Positions 1 through 5,360 of a stretch of DNA of 12,742 bases are shown here, in pieces. Source of the DNA: Erysipelotrichaceae bacterium (GTDB taxonomy: Bacteria > Bacillota_I > Bacilli_A > Erysipelotrichales > Erysipelotrichaceae); the NCBI GenBank assembly GCA_017511325.1, contig JAFWKS010000241.1, positions 1-12,742 of the forward strand, in the 5' to 3' direction. The notes under the pieces were generated by a model. It was given only the letters and a program-made list of their open reading frames with translations, did no database searches and was not told the DNA's origin. The position numbers and the translations under genes are program-made. Every line of letters begins with the position of its first letter. Within the stretch, counting starts at the first letter, position 1.

Positions 1-1374
1 GGCGATCGTTCTTTGCGCCGGAGCACTTCTGAATTTGTAGTCTCTGACAAGTCTTCTCAGCATTCTGGCATCAGTTGAACTGATGCGGTTATGATGGTCG
101 ATCGAGATCGGCGTAAATGGGGAGATATAGATCTTGAACTTCTCTTCTTCAGGAATGTCAAAAGTGAGCTCGTTGTTCATGGCGTGAATGCCTTCTATGA
201 CGATGATCTGGTTTGGCTTAAGCCTGGTGATCCTTTCGCCATATACCTTGCCAGGGATCGAGAAATCATAGCGAGGCAGATCGACTTCTTCACCTCTTAA
301 CAGGGCGTTGATGTCGTTCATGAATTTTCTGGTATCGATAGCCCTGATGCTTTCAAGATCGACTTCACCGTTCTCATCATAGACTCTTTCGCTGTACTCC
401 TTGTAGTAGTCGTCTGTCCCCATATATAAAGTCTTGAGTCCGTTGACGCGAAGCTGGATGCACAAACGCTTCGCAAAGGTGGTCTTGCCTGAAGAACTTG
501 GTCCGCAGATCAAAACGACACGGGCCTTTTTTTCCAGGATCATATCGGCAATATCCGAGATCTTTTTTTCATGCAGGGCTTCCTGCATCAGTACGAGTTC
601 AGCTGCATCTTCATAGATGATCTTCTCATTGAGATCACAGACGAAATTGACATTGGTCAGCTGTCCCCATCTGGTCGCTTCAGAGAAGGCGTTGTAAAGA
701 AGTTCCTGTTCCTCATAGGCACCTATCTCGTTAGGATTGCCAGGATGAGGATAGCGCAGGATCAGTCCGTTCTTATAGATATTTATGTCGTAAAGCTTCA
801 CATAGCCCGTTGATGGTACCAGCAGGTTATAGAAGATCTGGATCTCATCTTCCAGCGAATAGATCTCGATGTCATCGATGTTGGTGATACTGTCGATCAG
901 TTTGCCTACTTCGATAAGCTTCTGCTTCCTGGCTAAGATCCTGGCTCCTTCCTTGGTCAGATGTTCCTTGACGATCGGCAGATCTGCAGCCGCGATCTCA
1001 TCCATGCGTCTTTTTACAGCTTCAACATCTTCCTCGCTAAACTTGTGATTTGAAGTGATATAAAGACCTTTGTTCAGGGAGTTGTTCACTGTGATCCAGG
1101 TCTTCTTGCCGAAAAGGTCATGGACAGCTTTGATGAAAACCAGGATCAGGGAGTTCTGATAGACCAGCCAGGCCTCCTGATTTCTTAGATCGAGGAATTC
1201 GATCACACAGTCATGTTCAGTGATATGAGTCAAAGCACGATAGGCATTATCCAGTTTAGCCAGATAGATAGGATAAGGAAGTTCATCCTTGATCTGGTTA
1301 AGCAGATATTCAACACGGATCCTGTCGTCGAATTCCAGTACTCTGTTATTGAGATTTTTTATGATTGCTTTCAT
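1..1374 (-). CDS. Uridine-kinase-like nucleoside kinase with ThrRS-like N-terminal region (3' end outside window)
   Basis: This is an open frame of 458 codons with no stop before the window edge. Full-length relatives are roughly 550 residues, so about 90-100 C-terminal residues are missing. The first ~60 residues resemble a TGS-type domain and residues ~70-230 the second additional domain of threonyl-tRNA synthetase. The P-loop kinase follows, with Walker A GPSSSGKT at 291-298, the substrate-side DDYY at 321-324, a hydrophobic strand IVIEGIHAMN at 391-400 and an Arg-rich lid RMLRRLVRD at 437-445. This layout matches the Firmicutes family annotated as nucleoside kinase or uridine kinase, which would phosphorylate a nucleoside with NTP in the cytoplasm (salvage). 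The exact nucleoside cannot be read from sequence, and the role of the tRNA-synthetase-like part is unknown. The ATG at 1374 is preceded by GAAGG seven bases upstream. A terminator separates the gene from the SPFH gene, so it probably has its own promoter in the AT-rich 1375-1417 gap. Confidence 0.9.
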   Translation of the reverse strand, partial: MKAIIKNLNNRVLEFDDRIRVEYLLNQIKDELPYPIYLAKLDNAYRALTHITEHDCVIEFLDLRNQEAWLVYQNSLILVFIKAVHDLFGKKTWITVNNSLNKGLYITSNHKFSEEDVEAVKRRMDEIAAADLPIVKEHLTKEGARILARKQKLIEVGKLIDSITNIDDIEIYSLEDEIQIFYNLLVPSTGYVKLYDINIYKNGLILRYPHPGNPNEIGAYEEQELLYNAFSEATRWGQLTNVNFVCDLNEKIIYEDAAELVLMQEALHEKKISDIADMILEKKARVVLICGPSSSGKTTFAKRLCIQLRVNGLKTLYMGTDDYYKEYSERVYDENGEVDLESIRAIDTRKFMNDINALLRGEEVDLPRYDFSIPGKVYGERITRLKPNQIIVIEGIHAMNNELTFDIPEEEKFKIYISPFTPISIDHHNRISSTDARMLRRLVRDYKFRSAPAQRTIA

Positions 1375-1417
1375 ATTATTACCTTCATTTCTACCACTAT
1401 AATTCTACTACAATATA

Positions 1418-1448
1418 GAAAAACACAGGTCTATTAAGGGACCTGTGT
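1418..1448 (-). terminator. Rho-independent terminator after the SPFH gene
   Basis: Read on the minus strand, this is a perfect 9-bp stem (ACACAGGTC at 1423-1431 pairing with 1440-1448) with an 8-nt loop. It is followed directly by five to six T residues. It sits 26 nt past the stop of the SPFH gene and ends before the nucleoside kinase leader. Confidence 0.85.
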
Positions 1449-1473
1449 CTGTCTTGTCTTGTTTTTTGTAAAA

Positions 1474-2358
1474 CTACTTGCCTTCCTTGAACAGTGTCAC
1501 AAGGCTTGTGAGATCCTGAAGTTCAGAAGGAACGATGATCTTGGTAGCCTGACCATCAGCCATCTTTTCAGATGCTTCCATCGATCTGATCGCCAGATAT
1601 TCCTTGCTAGGTCTCGCATTGTTGACCAGTTCGATAGCTCTAGCCTGAGCTTCCGCAACAGCGGCGATAGCTTCAGCTTCACCCTGTGCTGTTCTGACTT
1701 TTTCTTCTCTTAACGCATCAGCTCTTAAGATCGCAGATTCCTTTTCACCTTCAGCTCTGGTGATAGCAGACTGCTTTTCACCTTCAGCAGTCAGGATGAC
1801 AGCTCTCTTTTCACGTTCAGCCTTCATCTGCTTCTCCATGGCTTCCTGAATAGACTTAGGTGGAGTGATGTTCTGAACTTCGACACGGGTAATATCAATG
1901 CCCCATTTGTTGGTAGCTTCATCGAGGACTTTGATGGTCTCGTTGTTGATCTTCTCTCTTGAAGTGAGCGTCTCATCCAAAGTCATGGAGCCGATGATGT
2001 TTCTTAAAGTAGTCGCACACAGATTCTCGATAGCAGCGATCGGTCTTTCAACTCCATAAGTCAGAGCCTTAGGATCGATGACCTGGAAATAAACGACTGA
2101 GTCGACATTCATCGTAACGTTATCTTTTGTAATAACTGACTGAGGTTCGAAGTCCGCGACCTGTTCCTTTAAAGAGATCTTGCGGGCGATCCTTTCGATG
2201 ATCGGCTTTCTGATGTGCAGACCTGCATGCCAGGTTGCAGAATACTTACCCAGACTTTCAACGACCCAGGCATTTCCCTGCGGAACGATGCACATGCATG
2301 TGAGCAGCCAGGTAACCAGCAATACAACAATTACAATTCCAATAATAAATCCAGCCAT
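1474..2358 (-). CDS. SPFH/band 7 membrane protein (QmcA/paraslipin-like)
   Basis: This 294-residue protein has one N-terminal membrane helix at residues ~3-24. A band-7/SPFH domain follows (about 25-190), with the stomatin-type opening VPQGNAWVVESLGKY at 25-39 and the segment SMTLDETLTSRE in its second half. An Ala/Glu-rich coiled coil with repeated AEGEK units spans ~180-255. The length is normal for the QmcA/HflC-like branch. Such proteins form large oligomeric rings on the membrane and are linked to membrane microdomains and to quality control by membrane proteases. The start is secured by AGGAGG 8 nt upstream of the ATG. The stop of the preceding membrane protein gene lies inside this ribosome binding site, so the two genes are translationally coupled and probably act together. 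No NfeD partner gene is present next to it. Family assignment is firm; the specific cellular role is inferred. Confidence 0.93.
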   Translation of the reverse strand: MAGFIIGIVIVVLLVTWLLTCMCIVPQGNAWVVESLGKYSATWHAGLHIRKPIIERIARKISLKEQVADFEPQSVITKDNVTMNVDSVVYFQVIDPKALTYGVERPIAAIENLCATTLRNIIGSMTLDETLTSREKINNETIKVLDEATNKWGIDITRVEVQNITPPKSIQEAMEKQMKAEREKRAVILTAEGEKQSAITRAEGEKESAILRADALREEKVRTAQGEAEAIAAVAEAQARAIELVNNARPSKEYLAIRSMEASEKMADGQATKIIVPSELQDLTSLVTLFKEGK

Positions 2359-2370
2359 TTTTAATACCTC

Positions 2371-2865
2371 CTAAAAAATATAATAAACAAATCTTAAATT
2401 GATAACTAACCACATGATCTCAATTGCCAGGGCAATCAGGAAAGTGATTATATAGTACAAGTTCGGCATGAGCCTTTTCTTCATGATCAGATAGATGATC
2501 ACGACCGGGTTCAGCAGCATGAAACTTAAGAAGAAGACGGCACCGCTGTCTCTTGTGAAATGAAATCTGCTTTCAAGATAAGCGTGGAATCCCGTTAAAA
2601 CGATGAACAGGATCAGATCGATGACAAACCAGGTCGGATTGTTGCGGCTCGGATTGTTTTCGATCCTCCTTGCTTCAACAGGCATTCGCATGCTGTGTCT
2701 GATCTCGTGTTCCTGAGCGTTGTTTCTGGCGTCGCAGTTTTCTTCGTGCTCATACCTGACTTTATGGCCTTCATCAAAATCCCAGGCAGAAACTCGTTTC
2801 TCCCTTTCAATCTCTTTTTTCAGCCAATCGTCGCTGTTATATTTTTCAAAATCATTTTTAATCAT
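2371..2865 (-). CDS. Unknown three-helix membrane protein, coupled to SPFH gene
   Basis: I do not recognise this 164-residue protein. Residues 1-75 are hydrophilic and highly charged (many E, R, K, H and N) with no obvious fold. Residues ~79-95, ~108-127 and ~134-156 are three hydrophobic segments likely to span the membrane, which leaves the charged domain most likely in the cytoplasm. It is not NfeD-like, although NfeD proteins often accompany SPFH genes. Its TAG stop overlaps the AGGAGG of the SPFH gene, 12 nt before that ATG, so the pair is co-transcribed and coupled. The upstream side has no convincing Shine-Dalgarno sequence. The ATG at 2865 follows a TATAAT-like element closely, which raises the possibility of a leaderless or very short leader. 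A role as membrane partner of the SPFH protein is inference from linkage only. Confidence 0.75.
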   Translation of the reverse strand: MIKNDFEKYNSDDWLKKEIEREKRVSAWDFDEGHKVRYEHEENCDARNNAQEHEIRHSMRMPVEARRIENNPSRNNPTWFVIDLILFIVLTGFHAYLESRFHFTRDSGAVFFLSFMLLNPVVIIYLIMKKRLMPNLYYIITFLIALAIEIMWLVINLRFVYYIF

Positions 2866-2874
2866 ACAAACAAT

Positions 2875-2885
2875 ATTATATTATA
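2875..2885 (-). promoter_or_regulatory. Candidate -10 element(s) for the membrane protein gene
   Basis: On the minus strand two overlapping TATAAT hexamers lie at 2885-2880 and 2880-2875, the nearer one only 9 nt before the ATG at 2865. I could not find a good -35 at 16-18 nt spacing, so the promoter is uncertain in this very AT-rich gap. Confidence 0.35.
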
Positions 2886-2930
2886 TTTTCACTTTAGAAA
2901 AATATAATCACAACAATGTCCAAAGCCATA

Positions 2931-2954
2931 TAAAAACCTGTCTTCATGACAGGT
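2931..2954 (-). terminator. Rho-independent terminator after the ECF S-component gene
   Basis: The minus strand reads as a 7-bp stem, ACCTGTC with GACAGGT, around a 5-nt loop, followed immediately by TTTTTATAT. It starts 6 nt after the TAA stop of the transporter gene. Confidence 0.85.
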
Positions 2955-2960
2955 CACTTG

Positions 2961-3479
2961 TTAGATTAGATTTGCTTTCTGCAGTCTTTCGACCAGGATC
3001 GGGATCAGGACCAGCTGGATAGCGATGCCTGGTAAAGCGCTGATAAAGGCAGCAGACAGCCACGCTTGCATCGAATAGCTACCGGCTTTGAAGATCAATG
3101 CGTTTAGGATGCCGTATGTCAGCCTTCCTGCCAGCATGCTCAAGATCAAGACCACATAATTTTTGAGCAAAGGATTCTTGATCGTGATCAGGCTATTAAG
3201 CAATCCGGTCATAAAGCCATACATCGCCAGTTCACAGACCATCTGTGCCAGCATCATTGCCGGAGGCATGCCAAAGATCAGATGCGACAGTATCGGTGTA
3301 AGGATGCCGCACAAAGCGCCATAAAACGGTCCTACCGCAAATCCTGCAATGAGTACAGGGATATGCATCGGAAGAAAGATGCTTCCGGCATTTGGTATGG
3401 CATGAAATGCCTGAGGGAGTACGACACCTATCGCGATCAATAAGGCAGTCAGTACCAGTTTTCTTGTTTTGTCGTTCAT
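2961..3479 (-). CDS. ECF-type vitamin transporter S component (substrate unknown)
   Basis: This is a 172-residue, very hydrophobic protein with about six membrane helices. The segment LPMHIPVLIAGFAVGPFYG (residues ~36-54), followed by a Gly/Pro-rich stretch with FGMPPAMM at ~69-76, is typical of S components of energy-coupling factor transporters (ECF_trnsprt superfamily). Such proteins bind a micronutrient and dock onto a shared EcfA-EcfA'-EcfT module, which is not encoded here and would be elsewhere in the genome (group II system). The substrate cannot be read from sequence; relatives of this type have been linked to several vitamins and their precursors. The start has AAGGA 8 nt upstream. 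Only about 13 nt lie between the T-tract of a strong terminator and this ATG, too little for a promoter. Expression must therefore depend on read-through of that terminator, as expected for riboswitch-controlled vitamin transporters. Confidence 0.9.
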   Translation of the reverse strand: MNDKTRKLVLTALLIAIGVVLPQAFHAIPNAGSIFLPMHIPVLIAGFAVGPFYGALCGILTPILSHLIFGMPPAMMLAQMVCELAMYGFMTGLLNSLITIKNPLLKNYVVLILSMLAGRLTYGILNALIFKAGSYSMQAWLSAAFISALPGIAIQLVLIPILVERLQKANLI

Positions 3480-3492
3480 AATAGTTCCTTTC

Positions 3493-3540
3493 TGAAAAAA
3501 AATAAAAAGATATCCTTTTCTTTCTAGAAAATCGATATCT
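3493..3540 (-). terminator. Strong intrinsic terminator/attenuator before the ECF S-component gene
   Basis: On the minus strand a 7-bp outer stem (AGATATC at 3540-3534 with GATATCT at 3514-3508) is stacked on a 6-bp inner stem (AGAAAA/TTTTCT type pairing, 3531-3526 with 3521-3516) and closed by a 4-nt loop. It is followed by CTTTTTATTTTTTTT. It may end the DUF3842 transcript, but its position directly against the next gene's ribosome binding site suggests conditional termination. Confidence 0.8.
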
Positions 3541-3609
3541 TCCTGATATCAGTTTCAATCAAACGTTAAGAACCGGCTTCTGCCTTCATCATCTGCTTCG
3601 TACAGATGA
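3541..3609 (-). promoter_or_regulatory. Candidate riboswitch/attenuator leader of the ECF S-component gene
   Basis: The leader begins right after the DUF3842 stop codon with a perfect 7-bp hairpin, TCATCTG/CAGATGA around a 7-nt loop (3609-3603 with 3595-3589), which lacks a T-tract and so is not a terminator. A G/C-containing stretch with GGCAGAAGCC follows at about 3584-3575. A GATATC at 3550-3545 can then pair across a 5-nt loop with the GATATC at 3539-3534, which forms one side of the terminator stem. That pairing would block termination, giving an antiterminator arrangement. I could not match it to TPP, preQ1, THF, cobalamin, FMN or T-box consensus elements. Confidence 0.5.
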
Positions 3610-4017
3610 CTATTTGATTATATCACGGATCATGGCTATAGCGTCTTCCAGAAGCTCGCCTGTAGATCTGCTTACAGTGCCTGCAACCAGGACATCACAT
3701 CTGTTTAATGGAATGAGCAGTTTCTTGGCTGAAGATTCGCTCACGGCTTTTGCCATCAGCTGTGTCACTTCACCTAGAAGCGCATCAGGAACGATGATAC
3801 CTATCGGACCAACGATCAGATCAGCCGATCTGGCAGCAACCACGACCGCATTCTCGCCGGTAGCCCCTTCATCTGCCCCGCCTTTCAGCATGTTGGAAGT
3901 AGCTGTGGAATTCGTTCCGACAGCTCTGATATACACTTCCGGAAAAGTCTCTCTGATCCTTTTGACCAGCTGTTTTCCGATGTTTCCGCCCTGTCCGTCG
4001 ATTACTATTATTTTCAT
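3610..4017 (-). CDS. DUF3842 family protein
   Basis: This 135-residue soluble protein begins MKIIVIDGQGGNIG, where GQGGNIG (8-14) is a glycine-rich loop resembling a nucleotide-binding beta-alpha turn. A conserved-looking middle follows, with TNSTATSNMLKGGADEGATGENA (about 35-57, given here as the family signature) and GPIGIIVPDALLGE at ~92-105. This is the pattern of the DUF3842 family found in anaerobic Firmicutes, whose biochemical function I do not know. The ribosome binding site AGGTGG lies six bases before the ATG and is partly inside a small palindrome. The gene directly precedes the ECF transporter S component, which suggests a link to the same micronutrient, but this is inference. 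Family assignment is good; function is open. Confidence 0.85.
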   Translation of the reverse strand: MKIIVIDGQGGNIGKQLVKRIRETFPEVYIRAVGTNSTATSNMLKGGADEGATGENAVVVAARSADLIVGPIGIIVPDALLGEVTQLMAKAVSESSAKKLLIPLNRCDVLVAGTVSRSTGELLEDAIAMIRDIIK

Positions 4018-4025
4018 ACCTCACC

Positions 4026-4044
4026 ACCTGTCACAGGTATTATA
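4026..4044 (-). promoter_or_regulatory. Candidate -10 and SD-overlapping palindrome for the DUF3842 gene
   Basis: On the minus strand a TATAAT lies at 4044-4039, followed at once by the 5-bp palindrome ACCTG-TGA-CAGGT (4038-4026). The CAGGT arm is the start of the ribosome binding site AGGTGG. The palindrome could be an operator at the transcription start or a hairpin that hides the ribosome binding site. No good -35 is visible, because a terminator occupies that position. Confidence 0.4.
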
Positions 4045-4068
4045 CAACAAAAGGCTCATTGAGCCTTT
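4045..4068 (-). terminator. Terminator overlapping the stop codon of the vWA gene
   Basis: An 8-bp stem (AAAGGCTC/GAGCCTTT) with a 3-nt loop reads on the minus strand and is followed by TTTTGTTG. The TAA stop of the vWA gene at 4069-4067 is part of the stem. Confidence 0.7.
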
Positions 4069-4708
4069 ATGATCTCTTACGGTAATCTTCGTTTATTTCT
4101 TCAGCCCAGTTTTCGGCAACAAATCCGCATTTTCTGAACTTTCTAATCGTCTTGTCCAGAACATTGAAGTTTGTCATCGTCCCCACTTCATCACTGACAT
4201 AGTTCACAGCTCTGTCTTCATTGATGCCATACTTCTTAGCTGTTTCTACAGCATCGATATTAGCTGCCAGGAAGATGAATTCCCAGCCTTCCTCTTTCTT
4301 CTGTTCAACCATCTTCTTGACTTCATCAGAGGAATATTTCTTTGAAGCGTTCTCCAATCCGTCGGTAGTGATTATGAAGATCGTATGTTCAGGATTATCT
4401 TCTTTTCTGATATAGCGATGGACATCAGAGATGTGTCTGATACTGTTGCCTAGCGCATCGATCAAGGCTGTACATCCTGAAGGCACATAATCTTCTTCCT
4501 TCATCTGTCTGATATCCTTTAAACTAACCCGGTCATGAAGGATGGTGTCGCTGTTGTTGAACAGCACTGTCGATACCAGACATTCTCCATCTTCCTTTTT
4601 CTGTTTCTTTATCATGGAATTGAATCCGCCTACACAGTCTTTTTCAAGACCTGACATGGATCCGCTCCTATCCATGATGAATACGAGTTCTGTCAAATTC
4701 TTTTTCAT
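4067..4708 (-). CDS. von Willebrand factor A domain protein (TerY-like)
   Basis: This is a 213-residue single-domain cytoplasmic protein without signal peptide. The metal-ion-dependent adhesion site is complete: D13-x-S15-x-S17 in DRSGSMSG, T80 in SGCTAL, and D116 in TTDG. The rest of the frame fits one vWA domain (about 5-190) with a basic C-terminal tail. Bacterial cytoplasmic vWA proteins of this kind bind metal and recruit protein partners; the TerY branch works with a phosphatase and a kinase in stress response modules. The neighbours here, an XRE-like protein and further up a STAS-kinase fusion and a PP2C-type protein, are compatible with such a network, but a direct link is inference. 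AGGAGG lies 8 nt before the ATG, and a perfect 12-bp inverted repeat lies immediately upstream of that site. Confidence 0.88.
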   Translation of the reverse strand: MKKNLTELVFIMDRSGSMSGLEKDCVGGFNSMIKKQKKEDGECLVSTVLFNNSDTILHDRVSLKDIRQMKEEDYVPSGCTALIDALGNSIRHISDVHRYIRKEDNPEHTIFIITTDGLENASKKYSSDEVKKMVEQKKEEGWEFIFLAANIDAVETAKKYGINEDRAVNYVSDEVGTMTNFNVLDKTIRKFRKCGFVAENWAEEINEDYRKRS

Positions 4709-4724
4709 TTTCGTTTCCTCCTAA

Positions 4725-4752
4725 AATGTGACTGTATCTCTACAGTCACATT
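4725..4752 (-). repeat. Perfect 12-bp inverted repeat before the vWA gene
   Basis: AATGTGACTGTA and TACAGTCACATT flank a 4-nt spacer. The repeat ends one base from the AGGAGG of the vWA gene. A weak promoter can be drawn with TTGAAT as -35 and TAGAGA as -10, the latter in the centre of the repeat. The repeat could therefore be an operator, or in RNA a hairpin that controls translation or acts as an attenuator. The tail is only TTTT, so it is a poor terminator. Confidence 0.6.
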
Positions 4753-4764
4753 CTCCAATATTCA

Positions 4765-4793
4765 AAAGAAACAAAGGTCGCTGTTAAAGCGAC
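4765..4793 (-). terminator. Probable terminator after the XRE-like gene
   Basis: A 6-bp GC-containing stem (GTCGCT/AGCGAC) around TTAAC begins 3 nt after the TGA stop on the minus strand. It is followed by the interrupted T-rich tail CTTTGTTTCTTTT. Confidence 0.6.
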
Positions 4794-4795
4794 AA

Positions 4796-5317
4796 TCAAT
4801 ATCTGCCTAACGGCTTCTGATCATAGTGCAGCAAAGCTTCATCGATCGTATAGAGATCATAGATCTTGTTTTTGATGAAGTATTCGATTATGACATCAGA
4901 CATATTTGAATGACTAAGGGTATAGCCGGCTTTCTTCAGCAGTTCATTGCTTTCTTTAAGATCGAGTTTCAAAGCGATGCACAAAGATATCGCCGTCTGT
5001 TTACTTGGACTGTAGTCATTGCTTCTCATTTTGGAGAATAGTCTTCTGTCCATGTTTATGGAATTGTAGACATCAGAATCCTTAAGCCCTTTTTCATCGA
5101 TCAGTTTCAGTACGGTATCAGAAAAAGACTCGTCAAGTTCAATGATGATGTCTTTTTCGCTGTAGGAACAAAGCTGGCCGATCAGGCCCTCTTCACGATA
5201 TGCCTCAGCTTTTTTCTTTTCTTTGCGCTTATACGAAGCATCCGTCTCAACCGCTTCGTAGACTTCTTTGAAATAATGTTCGCTTAAATATTTATCAAGT
5301 TTTTTGTAGTCTGTCAT
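4796..5317 (-). CDS. XRE-like helical protein of the vWA-associated type
   Basis: This is a 173-residue soluble protein. Residues 1-60 are charged and helical (KRKEKKKAEAYREEG at ~30-44) with a CxYSEKD-like end. Residues ~61-173 form a compact all-helical domain: SFSDTVLKLIDEKGLKDSDVY, then RRLFSKMR (91-98), SPSKQTAISLCIALKL (~103-118), ELLKKAGYTLSHS (~125-137) and IIEYFIKNKIYD. This domain recurs in Firmicutes, alone or fused to macro domains, and is usually labelled helix-turn-helix/XRE. The helix-turn-helix region would be ~78-118, though DNA binding is not proven for the family. The ATG has no clear Shine-Dalgarno sequence (only AAAG close by) and lies 4 nt past a hairpin ending the gene upstream, so its expression probably depends on read-through. 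Linkage to the vWA gene downstream suggests a functional pair. Confidence 0.75.
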   Translation of the reverse strand: MTDYKKLDKYLSEHYFKEVYEAVETDASYKRKEKKKAEAYREEGLIGQLCSYSEKDIIIELDESFSDTVLKLIDEKGLKDSDVYNSINMDRRLFSKMRSNDYSPSKQTAISLCIALKLDLKESNELLKKAGYTLSHSNMSDVIIEYFIKNKIYDLYTIDEALLHYDQKPLGRY

Positions 5318-5321
5318 ATCT

Positions 5322-5349
5322 TTAAGAAAGGGAGATCTTCGATCTCCCT
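5322..5349 (-). terminator. Hairpin terminator after the STAS-kinase gene, abutting the XRE-like gene
   Basis: A 9-bp perfect stem AGGGAGATC/GATCTCCCT around a GAA loop reads on the minus strand, followed by TTCTTAAAG. It starts 11 nt after the STAS-kinase stop and ends only 4 nt before the next ATG at 5317. It could therefore act as an attenuator or mRNA stabiliser rather than a simple end. Confidence 0.6.
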
Positions 5350-5360
5350 GAATATTTATC

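Noticed and set aside
3480..3609. Match of the leader to TPP, preQ1, THF, cobalamin, FMN or T-box motifs
   Set aside because: None of the conserved core strings that I know for these classes is present by eye, so I name no class.
1423..4038. Three hairpins sharing the ACCTGT core (1423-1448, 2936-2954, 4026-4038) as a repeat family
   Set aside because: Only the six-base core is shared. Two are ordinary terminators and the flanks differ, so chance is the simplest explanation.
3614..4072. A 152-codon open frame on the plus strand
   Set aside because: It runs antisense over the DUF3842 gene, whose family signature is clear. The plus-strand translation resembles no family I know and has no ribosome binding site.
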